Assembly (NCBI GenBank): GCA_003166865.1
Contig: PMUP01000077.1
Location: 1 to 49,392 of the forward strand
Source of the DNA: Bryobacterales bacterium
GTDB taxonomy: Bacteria > Acidobacteriota > Terriglobia > Bryobacterales > Bryobacteraceae
Reading direction: 5' to 3'
Length of the DNA: 49,392 nt
In this document: one piece after another, positions 43,062-49,392 of the stretch
Layout: each line of letters begins with the position of its first letter
How positions within the stretch are numbered: position 1 is the stretch's first letter
The notes under the pieces: model-generated
The model's input: only the letters and a program-made list of their open reading frames with translations
The model's database searches: none
What the model was told of the DNA's origin: nothing
Translations under genes and position numbers: made by a program

Positions 43062-44588
43062 ATGAAAACATTAACATTACCCAGCGAGCAAACGCCTATA
43101 CAGAAGAGAGCATATAGTGTCCGCTCTGGAGCGAGGAGATCGAAACTGTTCAGGGTCGGAACCTGGTTAGCCGCCACCGGACTGCTCGTCATCGCGGTGG
43201 CCGCCATGGTCACCCAGGCCAAACGTCGGATGGAAATCCAAACAGTGTCCGACGAACAGAAGATCGCCAGATCGTTGGAGATTATTCGCACCAGCACGCC
43301 GACCGACCGGAAGGTTTTAAGAGTGCTCTTTTATGGGCAATCGATCACCAGAAGTGGCTGGCACAAGTCGGTTGTCGAACATTGGCGACAGAATTATCCT
43401 TACACCGATTTCGAGGTTCAGAACCGTGCGTTGGGAGGATTCGCTTCACAAGCGCTGGTGCGGGCGACCGAACAGGATATTCAGGCTTTCTATCCCGACC
43501 TGGTCATTTTTCATGTGTACGGCGACCACCGCGCCTACGAGCGGATCATTCGCTTAATCCGATCCCTCACAGCGGCCGACGTTATCGTGCAGACTGACCA
43601 CGGCGAGGCGCTTCCCGACCCTCCGTGCGCTGAAGGCCTGCAAATGACGCTACGCCGGCAACCAGGCTGTTCCGGAGTGGGTTGGGTACACCAGCGGCTT
43701 TGGAACGATGAGATGTCGTATCACAAGATTCCGGCCTTTGCGAACAAATACGGTCTCGCATTCGAGCCGCAACGGGACTGGTGGCGTGATTATCTGGTCA
43801 GCAAGCACGTAGAACCCAGGTCATTGCTGGAGGACGACGTTCACCCGAACGTCGCAGGCAAAGAGCTGATTGCCCAGTTCTTCAATCGTTATTTCGATAA
43901 CCTGATTGAACATTGGAATGGAGAGACGGGAAATAATGTTGTCTCCTTCCCCGCCAATTCAATAGAAAACGCCGGCGGCCAAAATACGTTTCAGTTCGAC
44001 GGCAACCGCCTCGAGCTGCTATCGAATAAAACCCTGGCCTCTTGGCCAGCAGCAACCGTTGATGGAGTATCGCCGAAGGACATCGACGGGTGTTACCAGG
44101 TGACACGCGCCAGTTCCATCCGAACAGTGCCCGACTGGCCGGCGGTGCGCCGCATTACGGTCCGGCGTGATCACACTCCCCAAGACTGGACTGCGACTCT
44201 GGTAAACCTCTCTCCGGATCAGAAGGCATTCGATTTCACTGTGAAGGGATCAGTGACAGGGGCTGACGGCTATGGAAGTTCCGGGAGCAACTTCGTATCT
44301 AATTCCGGCCGATTTAGCATTGAGGCAGACGACTGGATGGTTGAACGAGCCTTCCAGGAAAAACATATTCCGCTGCAGGCGCCCCTAGAAGCGCACTGGT
44401 CGCTCAACTACGTCTGTGGTGGTGAACCTGAAATTATTGGCCTTGGAGATGGGTCCATGCAGTACCGTTATGTCATCGCTACTGGCTTGCCCAATGGAAA
44501 GCACACAGTGAAGCTTTCGTCGCTCCCAGGCGGCCGTGCGGATGTTACCGAATTTCGCGCCTATAGGCCACCGCTGCATGAAAAGTGA
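43062..44588 (+). CDS. Membrane-anchored SGNH/GDSL-type hydrolase-like protein
   Basis: 508 residues; SD AAGGACG upstream of ATG 43062. One N-terminal helix (GTWLAATGLLVIAVAAMVT, about 36-54) places the rest in the periplasm. SGNH blocks are visible but altered: block I FYGQSIT (Ser kept), block II NRALGGF, block III FHVYGDH in place of GxND, and block V DDVHPN with the catalytic Asp and His. The C-terminal 220 residues look like a beta-rich accessory domain. Such enzymes often remove or transfer acetyl groups on glycans, which would pair with the acyltransferase at 12713. The missing Asn leaves activity to be shown. Confidence 0.7.
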   Translation: MKTLTLPSEQTPIQKRAYSVRSGARRSKLFRVGTWLAATGLLVIAVAAMVTQAKRRMEIQTVSDEQKIARSLEIIRTSTPTDRKVLRVLFYGQSITRSGWHKSVVEHWRQNYPYTDFEVQNRALGGFASQALVRATEQDIQAFYPDLVIFHVYGDHRAYERIIRLIRSLTAADVIVQTDHGEALPDPPCAEGLQMTLRRQPGCSGVGWVHQRLWNDEMSYHKIPAFANKYGLAFEPQRDWWRDYLVSKHVEPRSLLEDDVHPNVAGKELIAQFFNRYFDNLIEHWNGETGNNVVSFPANSIENAGGQNTFQFDGNRLELLSNKTLASWPAATVDGVSPKDIDGCYQVTRASSIRTVPDWPAVRRITVRRDHTPQDWTATLVNLSPDQKAFDFTVKGSVTGADGYGSSGSNFVSNSGRFSIEADDWMVERAFQEKHIPLQAPLEAHWSLNYVCGGEPEIIGLGDGSMQYRYVIATGLPNGKHTVKLSSLPGGRADVTEFRAYRPPLHEK

Positions 44589-44677
44589 TTGGCCTTCTTC
44601 GCGTCGCGCCTAGTTATAACAGTACCTCAAGTTTTTAACCGCTTACCTGCCCGAATTAACCTTGGATCAAAACAAGC

Positions 44678-46150
44678 ATGGCAACCGCCGGGGCTAAACT
44701 CAGTCCGTTCGTTCAAGATCCGATCTCCCAGCGAGCCGCCGAAACTCTTGCCGTTTCGCCGTCACACGTCCGGAATGCCATGTTTGCCCGCCGGTTCATG
44801 GTGGTCCTTATCGACTTGTTGTCCATCTGGTGCGGCGGCCTCATCGCAATCGCACTGCGCTTCCCGCTGCGCAATGAGTGGTCGGTGGGGACTCATGCAG
44901 CATTTCTCCTCCTTTATTCAGGCCTCATCATCCTGTTCTGCAATACCCAAAAGCTTTACTCGGGTGCTCAGTTCCGCTCAAGTAAACAGGAAACCATGGC
45001 CATTACTCGAGCTATGGCATTGGCGAGCTTACTCCTGACCACCGTCATCTATGCGTCAGGACTGAAGACTATTTCGCGCTTTGTTGTTACGCTTACCATG
45101 CTGCTGGGCCTCGTGACCATTGCTGGATCACGTTACTTGCGCCGCCGAAGACTGCAGAGCGCCGCAGCCGACGGCTTCATCTGCCGAAACGTCCTGATTG
45201 TCGGCACCGACCTTGCCGCGCAAGCCCTGCATGAGTATCTGCAACAGCATCGCTATCTCGGCTATGTGGCTGTGGGCTTCATCGCCGCCGACGCGAATGA
45301 TGTCCACTTGACAAAAGACGTACTTGGCTCCGTGCGCGACTTGGCCGAGATCGCCCGCGCACGCTTCATCGATGAGGTGATCATTTCCACCGACAACCGC
45401 GCCGCCGTTAAATTCGCCATCGCCGAGGCACGCGCCTGTGGGCTCGGGGTTCGCGTGGTTCCCGATCTGTACGATGGCCTCGCCTGGGGCGCACCGGTCG
45501 AGTATGTAGGATTGTTGCCCACCATCTGCCTCAATCAGAAGCGGATCCCTGCGTTGACCTTGATGATTAAGCGCGGCATGGACGTTATCCTTTCCTCCGC
45601 CGCGCTACTGGTTCTTTCGCCGTTAATCGCAGCCGTCGCCTTGGCCGTCAAATTCGATTCGCCCGGCCCCGTCTTCTATACTTCCGACCGTGTCGGTCGC
45701 AAGGGCAGAAGGTTCGGATGCCATAAAGTCCGGACAATGGTCCGCGACGCAGACAACATGCTTGCTCAACTTCGGCACCTCAACGAGAGGGACGGAGTTC
45801 TTTTCAAAATCTCGAACGACCCTCGCATTACCCGGGCTGGACGTTTCCTTCGTAAATACAGCCTCGACGAACTGCCTCAACTTTGGAACGTATTGAAGGG
45901 CGATATGAGCCTGGTTGGGCCTCGCCCACCCATCGCCGCCGAAGTTCGGCAATATCAGCTTGATCATCTTAAGCGGCTGGATGTCATGCCGGGCATCACC
46001 GGATTGTGGCAGGTGGAGGCCCGCAGCAACCCCTCGTTCGCCAGCTACATTGCCCTCGATATCGAATACGTCGACCGCTGGAATCTCCTCCTGGATCTTA
46101 GGATCCTACTGAAAACGGCCGCGGTGGTTGTCGCGGGAACCGGACGATAA
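44678..46150 (+). CDS. Polyprenyl-phosphate sugar-1-phosphate transferase (WcaJ-type)
   Basis: 490 residues. N-terminal helices (about 40-140) and a Rossmann-like cytoplasmic segment (NVLIVGTDLAAQALHEYLQQ) precede the catalytic C-terminal third: KRGMDVILSSAALLVLSPLI, SPGPVFYTSDRVGRKGRRFG, KVRTM, KYSLDELPQLWNVLKGDMSL, VGPRPP and PGITGLWQVEARS. This is the bacterial sugar transferase family that loads the first sugar-1-phosphate onto undecaprenyl phosphate. It is the probable initiating enzyme for the polysaccharide made by the 9.5-22 kb genes, though separated from them by the NRPS/PKS genes. Start ATG 44678, 89 nt after the SGNH gene. Confidence 0.92.
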   Translation: MATAGAKLSPFVQDPISQRAAETLAVSPSHVRNAMFARRFMVVLIDLLSIWCGGLIAIALRFPLRNEWSVGTHAAFLLLYSGLIILFCNTQKLYSGAQFRSSKQETMAITRAMALASLLLTTVIYASGLKTISRFVVTLTMLLGLVTIAGSRYLRRRRLQSAAADGFICRNVLIVGTDLAAQALHEYLQQHRYLGYVAVGFIAADANDVHLTKDVLGSVRDLAEIARARFIDEVIISTDNRAAVKFAIAEARACGLGVRVVPDLYDGLAWGAPVEYVGLLPTICLNQKRIPALTLMIKRGMDVILSSAALLVLSPLIAAVALAVKFDSPGPVFYTSDRVGRKGRRFGCHKVRTMVRDADNMLAQLRHLNERDGVLFKISNDPRITRAGRFLRKYSLDELPQLWNVLKGDMSLVGPRPPIAAEVRQYQLDHLKRLDVMPGITGLWQVEARSNPSFASYIALDIEYVDRWNLLLDLRILLKTAAVVVAGTGR

Positions 46151-46195
46151 GGTAAGTTCCAGCAACATTTTCCGATTGGTGGAGGTATTGCCAAC

Positions 46196-46654
46196 ATGTT
46201 CCCAGATGCTCACTCACATCGTACGCCGACAGCGGTCATAACCGTCCCGATGTTCAGCGTGCTCGTTCGCGGACTCTGGTTCCTGCTGCTCGCCAGCACT
46301 CTGGTTTCTGAACTTGTTCCACTCTCTGTGGCGTTCGAAGCCCAATTCTCGACATTGACATTCCATTCCTATGAGGCCGCGAAGCTGATAGCATTTTTCG
46401 TCTTCGGCTTCCTGACGCCGCTCGCTTGGTGGCGCTACAAGACCTTGGGTGTAGGAGTCCTCTTCGCTATCATTACCACCGCGGTTGTCGAACTGGGGCA
46501 GGCCTTCATCCCCGGTCATCGTACTAGCGCGATCGAACTAGGCGTAAAGCTTCTTCTCCTGTTGACCGGGTTCGCGGCCGCGTTGGACATCCGCAAGTAT
46601 CAGAACTTTAACGCCGGACCCCTGGGCGTGCGCTTTTCATCGCGCCATTGGTAA
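46196..46654 (+). CDS. Small VanZ-like membrane protein
   Basis: 152 residues with four likely helices. The C-terminal VVELGQAFIPGHRTSAIELG, followed by a hydrophobic KLLLLLTGFA, is the VanZ-like signature (E-x2-Q-x3-P-x-R-x4-D/E). GGAGG lies ten nt before ATG 46196. VanZ-like genes are common next to polysaccharide initiation and WecG genes, but the function is unknown. It may form a set with the LamG-VanZ protein at 2411. It follows the WcaJ-type gene by 45 nt. Confidence 0.72.
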   Translation: MFPDAHSHRTPTAVITVPMFSVLVRGLWFLLLASTLVSELVPLSVAFEAQFSTLTFHSYEAAKLIAFFVFGFLTPLAWWRYKTLGVGVLFAIITTAVVELGQAFIPGHRTSAIELGVKLLLLLTGFAAALDIRKYQNFNAGPLGVRFSSRHW

Positions 46655-46664
46655 CATTCTCGCT
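46649..46664 (+). promoter_or_regulatory. Possible sigma-54 (-24/-12) promoter before the WecG-type gene
   Basis: TGGTAACATTCTCGCT has GG and GC dinucleotides with the required 10-nt spacing, matching TGGCAC-N5-TTGCT at the key positions but weak in between. It ends about 40 nt before ATG 46704 and overlaps the VanZ stop. An NtrC-type activator is encoded in the window. A single degenerate match may be chance. Confidence 0.22.
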
Positions 46665-46703
46665 CCCCAATCCTGCCTGTAATCTCAACATAACGGCGGT
46701 CTT

Positions 46704-47522
46704 ATGCGCGACGATTCATTAATACATCCCAGCCGGTACACTCTTCTAGGCGTCGAGTGCGACGCATTAACGATACCTGAAGTACTGGAGAGATTCGAGT
46801 ACGCGATCAATGCGGACCAGCCGAATCTCATAATCGGGAATCACAATCTCCATAGCATCTACCTCTTTCAACGTGAACCGCGAATGCAGCAGTTCTATGA
46901 TTTGTGCAACGTGATCTACATCGATAGCATGCTTCTCATTTTTTTGGGCAAGCTACTCGGATTGCCCTTAGAACGGAAACATCGAACGGCTTTCCTGGAT
47001 TGGTATAAGGACTTTCTATCGTTAGCGGAAGCCAGAGATTGGAGAATCTTCTATGTGGGCGGTCGCCAAGAGTCCTTGAAGAAGGGAGGGGAGTGGTTCC
47101 GCAGTCATTATCCAAAACTGTCGATCCGTTTCCACCACGGATTCTTCACTAGTTGTCAGCTTCCCGCCCTTTACGATGAGATTCGCGAATTCGGGCCTCA
47201 TATCCTGCTAGTCGGAATGGGAATGCCGCGCCAAGAGGAGTGGATCCTTTCCGCTCGCGAAAATGTGCGCACCAATGTTATTGTGAACGGCGGTGCGATG
47301 ATAGAGTACCTGATGGGTGACCTGAAAGCCACTCCGCGCTGGCTTGGCCAGCTTGGGTTGGAATGGATGTTTCGGCTTGTAATGGAGCCGCGGCGTCTTG
47401 CACGCCGCTATTTAATAGAGCCGCTCTACCTCCTGGATCTGCTGGCTCGGGATCTCGTGACGGCGTGGAATTGGCGAGGTGTGCAGGCCCAGGCACGGCG
47501 ATTCCGAAATCCTGGGCGCTGA
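46704..47522 (+). CDS. WecG/TagA/CpsF-family glycosyltransferase (GT26)
   Basis: 272 residues, close to the family's usual 240-260. Motifs: LLGVECDALTIPEVLERFE, IIGNHNLHSIYLFQREPRM with the family's Asn, YIDSMLLIFLGKLLGLP, IFYVGGRQESLKKGGEWF, ILLVGMGMPRQEEWIL and a C-terminal GLEWMFRLVMEPRRLARRYL amphipathic region that holds the enzyme on the membrane. Family members add the second sugar (ManNAcA or ManNAc-type) to undecaprenyl-linked GlcNAc. With the WcaJ-type initiator upstream it probably acts early in repeat-unit synthesis. Confidence 0.92.
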   Translation: MRDDSLIHPSRYTLLGVECDALTIPEVLERFEYAINADQPNLIIGNHNLHSIYLFQREPRMQQFYDLCNVIYIDSMLLIFLGKLLGLPLERKHRTAFLDWYKDFLSLAEARDWRIFYVGGRQESLKKGGEWFRSHYPKLSIRFHHGFFTSCQLPALYDEIREFGPHILLVGMGMPRQEEWILSARENVRTNVIVNGGAMIEYLMGDLKATPRWLGQLGLEWMFRLVMEPRRLARRYLIEPLYLLDLLARDLVTAWNWRGVQAQARRFRNPGR

Positions 47523-47692
47523 GCGACCAAAGTCGCGATAACAGCACGTCAGAACGATGCCGCATCGAGCGCCCCCCCTCGCACTGTTCCTTTCGATTGG
47601 GGCATATCGTATATTCTCCAACAGGGAGTACCGTCCGCAATACCGGTGCGAATAATCAGCAAATTTCGTTTCTGCCAAATTGAGGAGTCGGA

Positions 47693-48310
47693 TTGGTCCG
47701 ATTAAGTCTGATCTCAACCTTCCTGGAGCGGGCTACCACGCCGGGTTTCGGACAGAAACTTCTCCGACAGATTGCATGCCTGGCATTCCTGTGGATTATC
47801 GCAACATTAGTAATGTATGTAGGGGCTCCTTTTTGGATGGTCATGCTCCTTGCGTTATTCGCAGCGCTGTCTGCATCTCTGTATTTGATCACGTATGCCT
47901 ATTGCCACTTTGGAAGAAAGAGAAAAACAGCTCCACGGTGGGAGATAGCGTACCTACCGCGATATAGCGCCGGTCGCGCGTATGGCGAGGGCCAAGGTTG
48001 CACAAATGGTGTTCGTTACTGGTTCGGCCGTGACCTGATGCAGACGCTGGGATACGAGACATGGGAGCCGTTTGCGGATACAATCCATCGCGCTATTGAC
48101 ATCTGCGCGACCTTGGAAATTTCGGTTGCCGATAACTTTACGTGGACCAAGCGGGAAATCAACGGTTGGGAGTGCGATGACTTCAAGCTGTCCGCATTTG
48201 CTTGCTGCCTGACCGCGCTCAACGGGGACACGAAGAAGGCGCGTGTAGCAGCCGCGCAGGCATTGCTTCATCGTTCTGATAAGAGCGAGATTGAAGAGCT
48301 AATGTCTTAG
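47693..48310 (+). CDS. Membrane-anchored DinD-like domain protein
   Basis: 205 residues from TTG 47693, preceded by GAGGAG five nt upstream. Residues about 23-65 form two transmembrane helices (IACLAFLWIIATLVMYVG and FWMVMLLALFAALSAS). Residues about 100-195 match the pattern of DinD, the E. coli damage-inducible protein D: RYWFGRDLMQTLGYETWEPF, AIDICATLE, DDFKLSAFACCLTALNGDTK and KARVAAAQA. DinD is a cytosolic SOS protein that inhibits RecA; related domains occur in phage BRO/antirepressor proteins. A membrane-tethered version next to glycan genes is unusual. The domain would face the cytoplasm if the helices form a hairpin. No function is proposed beyond this. Confidence 0.65.
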   Translation: MVRLSLISTFLERATTPGFGQKLLRQIACLAFLWIIATLVMYVGAPFWMVMLLALFAALSASLYLITYAYCHFGRKRKTAPRWEIAYLPRYSAGRAYGEGQGCTNGVRYWFGRDLMQTLGYETWEPFADTIHRAIDICATLEISVADNFTWTKREINGWECDDFKLSAFACCLTALNGDTKKARVAAAQALLHRSDKSEIEELMS

Positions 48311-48612
48311 ATATTGAGCATCGAAATCGGTGACCATGCGCAAGGATTGCTGAAACATTGAACTACCACGCGGAAGCGGCTCATCGCGCGGCGTGTCTCG
48401 CTCGAAGCGTTACGTCCATCTTGGAATCTGGATCAGCTCGCAGGCCCGGCGCACGCTGGCGTCACGCCCACTTCGTGCTTGCCACCCTCAAATCCGCGAG
48501 CTCTACCAGTTTTTCGCGATTGTCAACACCGGTCTACAATTGGATCTTGACCTGATGGTATGGACTCGGCCCGCGTAGCAGTATTCGCTAAGGTGGCGAG
48601 CAAAGGAGATCC
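48311..48612. other. Non-coding stretch before the IS110 relic
   Basis: About 300 nt with no supported gene. Its right part directly precedes an IS110-type start codon. In IS110-group elements the left end carries a structured guide RNA upstream of the transposase, so part of this region may be a decayed left end. No fold or terminal sequence was verified. Confidence 0.2.
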
Positions 48613-48702
48613 ATGCCAGCAACGAGCATTGTAGGTCTTGATACCGCGAAGAATGTGTTTCAACTCCATGGAGCCGATCACGAATGCCACCAGCACCAAT
48701 AG
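48613..48702 (+). mobile_element. IS110-type transposase relic (N-terminal 29 codons)
   Basis: The ORF has an AAGGAG ribosome site upstream and reads MPATSIVGLDTAKNVFQLHG, which matches the start of IS110-family DEDD transposases (VGLDxAKxxFQxHG, first catalytic Asp). It then stops at TAG after AD-HECHQHQ. The rest of the transposase is absent, so this is a 5' stub left by deletion. Confidence 0.7.
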
Positions 48703-49166
48703 GCGCAAGGATTTCTTAGGGTCCCAAACGTGTCCCAGCGGTAAGGGCCATGGGTGTTGAACAATTTTACTCCCGCAGGCATCCTCAGATCCTGGTTAAC
48801 GCGCTCTGCTTCCATTGAGAATCCTTCCTGGCCACTGTCTGTATCGGGGACGTTACAGGAGTTGGAAGAGATTGACCAGCAGAGATCGTAATGCGGCTAG
48901 TCCGCCGAGCCAGTCTTCTTACTGCGCCGCTCACCGCTTCAGCAGCTCGGTCCAATTCACCACCACGTGGTACGGGCGCGAGGCCGGCGAGACGGCGGCT
49001 ATCCCTTCTTCGATTCCTCGAGTGTCTGTCATCATGGCGGGCACGCTCCTGAACACGGGCCAGGAAAATTTCGGCCGTGATCGGGAGCTGAATGGAGCGC
49101 TCCAGAACGGACATTCTCCGCTTGGTGCTGCTTAACATAAGGATCTTCCATGCGCTGAGTTTCCTC
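48703..49166. other. Decayed region with short minus-strand fragments
   Basis: No full gene is supported. On the minus strand a 34-residue ORF (49035 down to 48931) ends in RPYHVVVNWTELLKR and looks like a real protein terminus. A segment around 49110 (MSVLERSIQLPITAEIFLAR) looks coding in another frame. These read as frameshifted pieces of genes that once followed the terminase-like gene. Confidence 0.3.
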
Positions 49167-49391
49167 CTAGGTCTTATGCATCTGCTTGGATGCTTCGCTG
49201 GCCCGCTCCAGCTCCGACAGACGCGCCTCAATGTCGTCGAGCTCGATGGCCTTCGCGGTATGGCTCAACACGCTATCGGCGGCTCGCACCTTCGTTGACG
49301 CCGGTGTGTTCGAGTCCACCATGACCTTCAGCAGCGTCGTCACAGCGGCGCTCGATGCTTGTTGGAGCCGGGCGATAGATTGTCCGAATGC
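49167..49391 (-). CDS. Small-terminase/HTH-like mobile protein, C-terminal part (runs off window)
   Basis: The 74 codons visible have no start inside the window and stop at TAG 49167-49169. The sequence AFGQSIARLQQASSAAVTTL, then KVMVDSNTPASTKVRAADSV and a terminal heptad-like DDIEARLSELERASEASK, resembles the C-terminal half of small HTH proteins found in prophage-like and mobile elements, recalled as similar to terminase small subunits. The N-terminal helix-turn-helix would lie outside the window. Together with the truncated ParB at the left edge this suggests mobile DNA on both sides. Confidence 0.55.
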   Translation of the reverse strand, partial: AFGQSIARLQQASSAAVTTLLKVMVDSNTPASTKVRAADSVLSHTAKAIELDDIEARLSELERASEASKQMHKT

Positions 49392-49392
49392 G

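Noticed and set aside
48789-48816. Minus-strand start MEAERVNQ resembling release factor 2 N-terminus
   Set aside because: The resemblance ends after eight residues and the reading stops after about 45; coincidence is more likely.

Overview
The window looks like a chromosomal stretch from a soil-type Gram-negative bacterium, most likely an Acidobacteriota of the Bryobacter/Solibacter kind. This is inferred from gene content (Wza/Wzc-type capsule export, WecG, WcaJ-type sugar transferase, large secreted clan-A-like glycosidases, PilZ and NtrC-type regulators) and moderately high GC. No rRNA, tRNA or CRISPR array was seen.

Left edge (1-2.4 kb): decayed accessory DNA on the minus strand: a ParB-like protein cut off after its N-terminal domain, a small secreted cupin, a truncated phage/mobile-type protein and an IS481-type transposase relic. 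2.4-4 kb: a two-gene minus-strand unit, PilZ then a LamG-VanZ membrane protein, with TGATG overlap. 4.2-8.1 kb: regulators on the plus strand: a LuxR-type protein with a receiver-like domain lacking the phosphoacceptor, then a histidine kinase and a sigma-54 activator overlapping by ATGA.

9.5-38.0 kb: a run of same-strand, tightly spaced or overlapping genes that reads as one very long operon. It opens with a specialised NusG paralogue. Exopolysaccharide genes follow: Wzy/ligase-like, GT2, acyltransferase, Wza-like OPX, Wzc-like co-polymerase with a dead kinase domain, four glycosyltransferases and a Wzx-like flippase. The run continues without a break into a four-protein NRPS/PKS line: KS-AT-ACP, C-A(Gly)-PCP, KS-AT-ACP-TE, and acyl ligase-PCP-C-A(Ser)-PCP. 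In the TE-bearing PKS the KS has lost the HGTGT histidine, the AT has Asp for its nucleophilic Ser, and the AT segment carrying the catalytic His is deleted. It is therefore best read as a non-extending transfer and release module. A 30-nt KS relic sits in front of the last gene. A coherent, untested order is acyl-Ser -> one C2 extension -> Gly -> dead module/TE, giving a small acylated Ser-ketide-Gly made by an operon that also makes a polysaccharide.

38.0-47.5 kb: two paralogous secreted glycosidase-like proteins transcribed divergently around a perfect 10-bp inverted repeat, an SGNH hydrolase-like protein, a polyprenyl-phosphate sugar-1-phosphate transferase (a likely initiating enzyme for the glycan), a small VanZ-like protein and a WecG/TagA-type transferase. 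47.7-48.3 kb: an unusual protein with two membrane helices fused to a DinD-like domain. 48.6 kb to the end: an IS110-type transposase relic and the C-terminal part of a small-terminase-like HTH protein. The cluster is thus bordered on both sides by decayed mobile DNA.

All functions are read from motifs and family knowledge; no searches were run.
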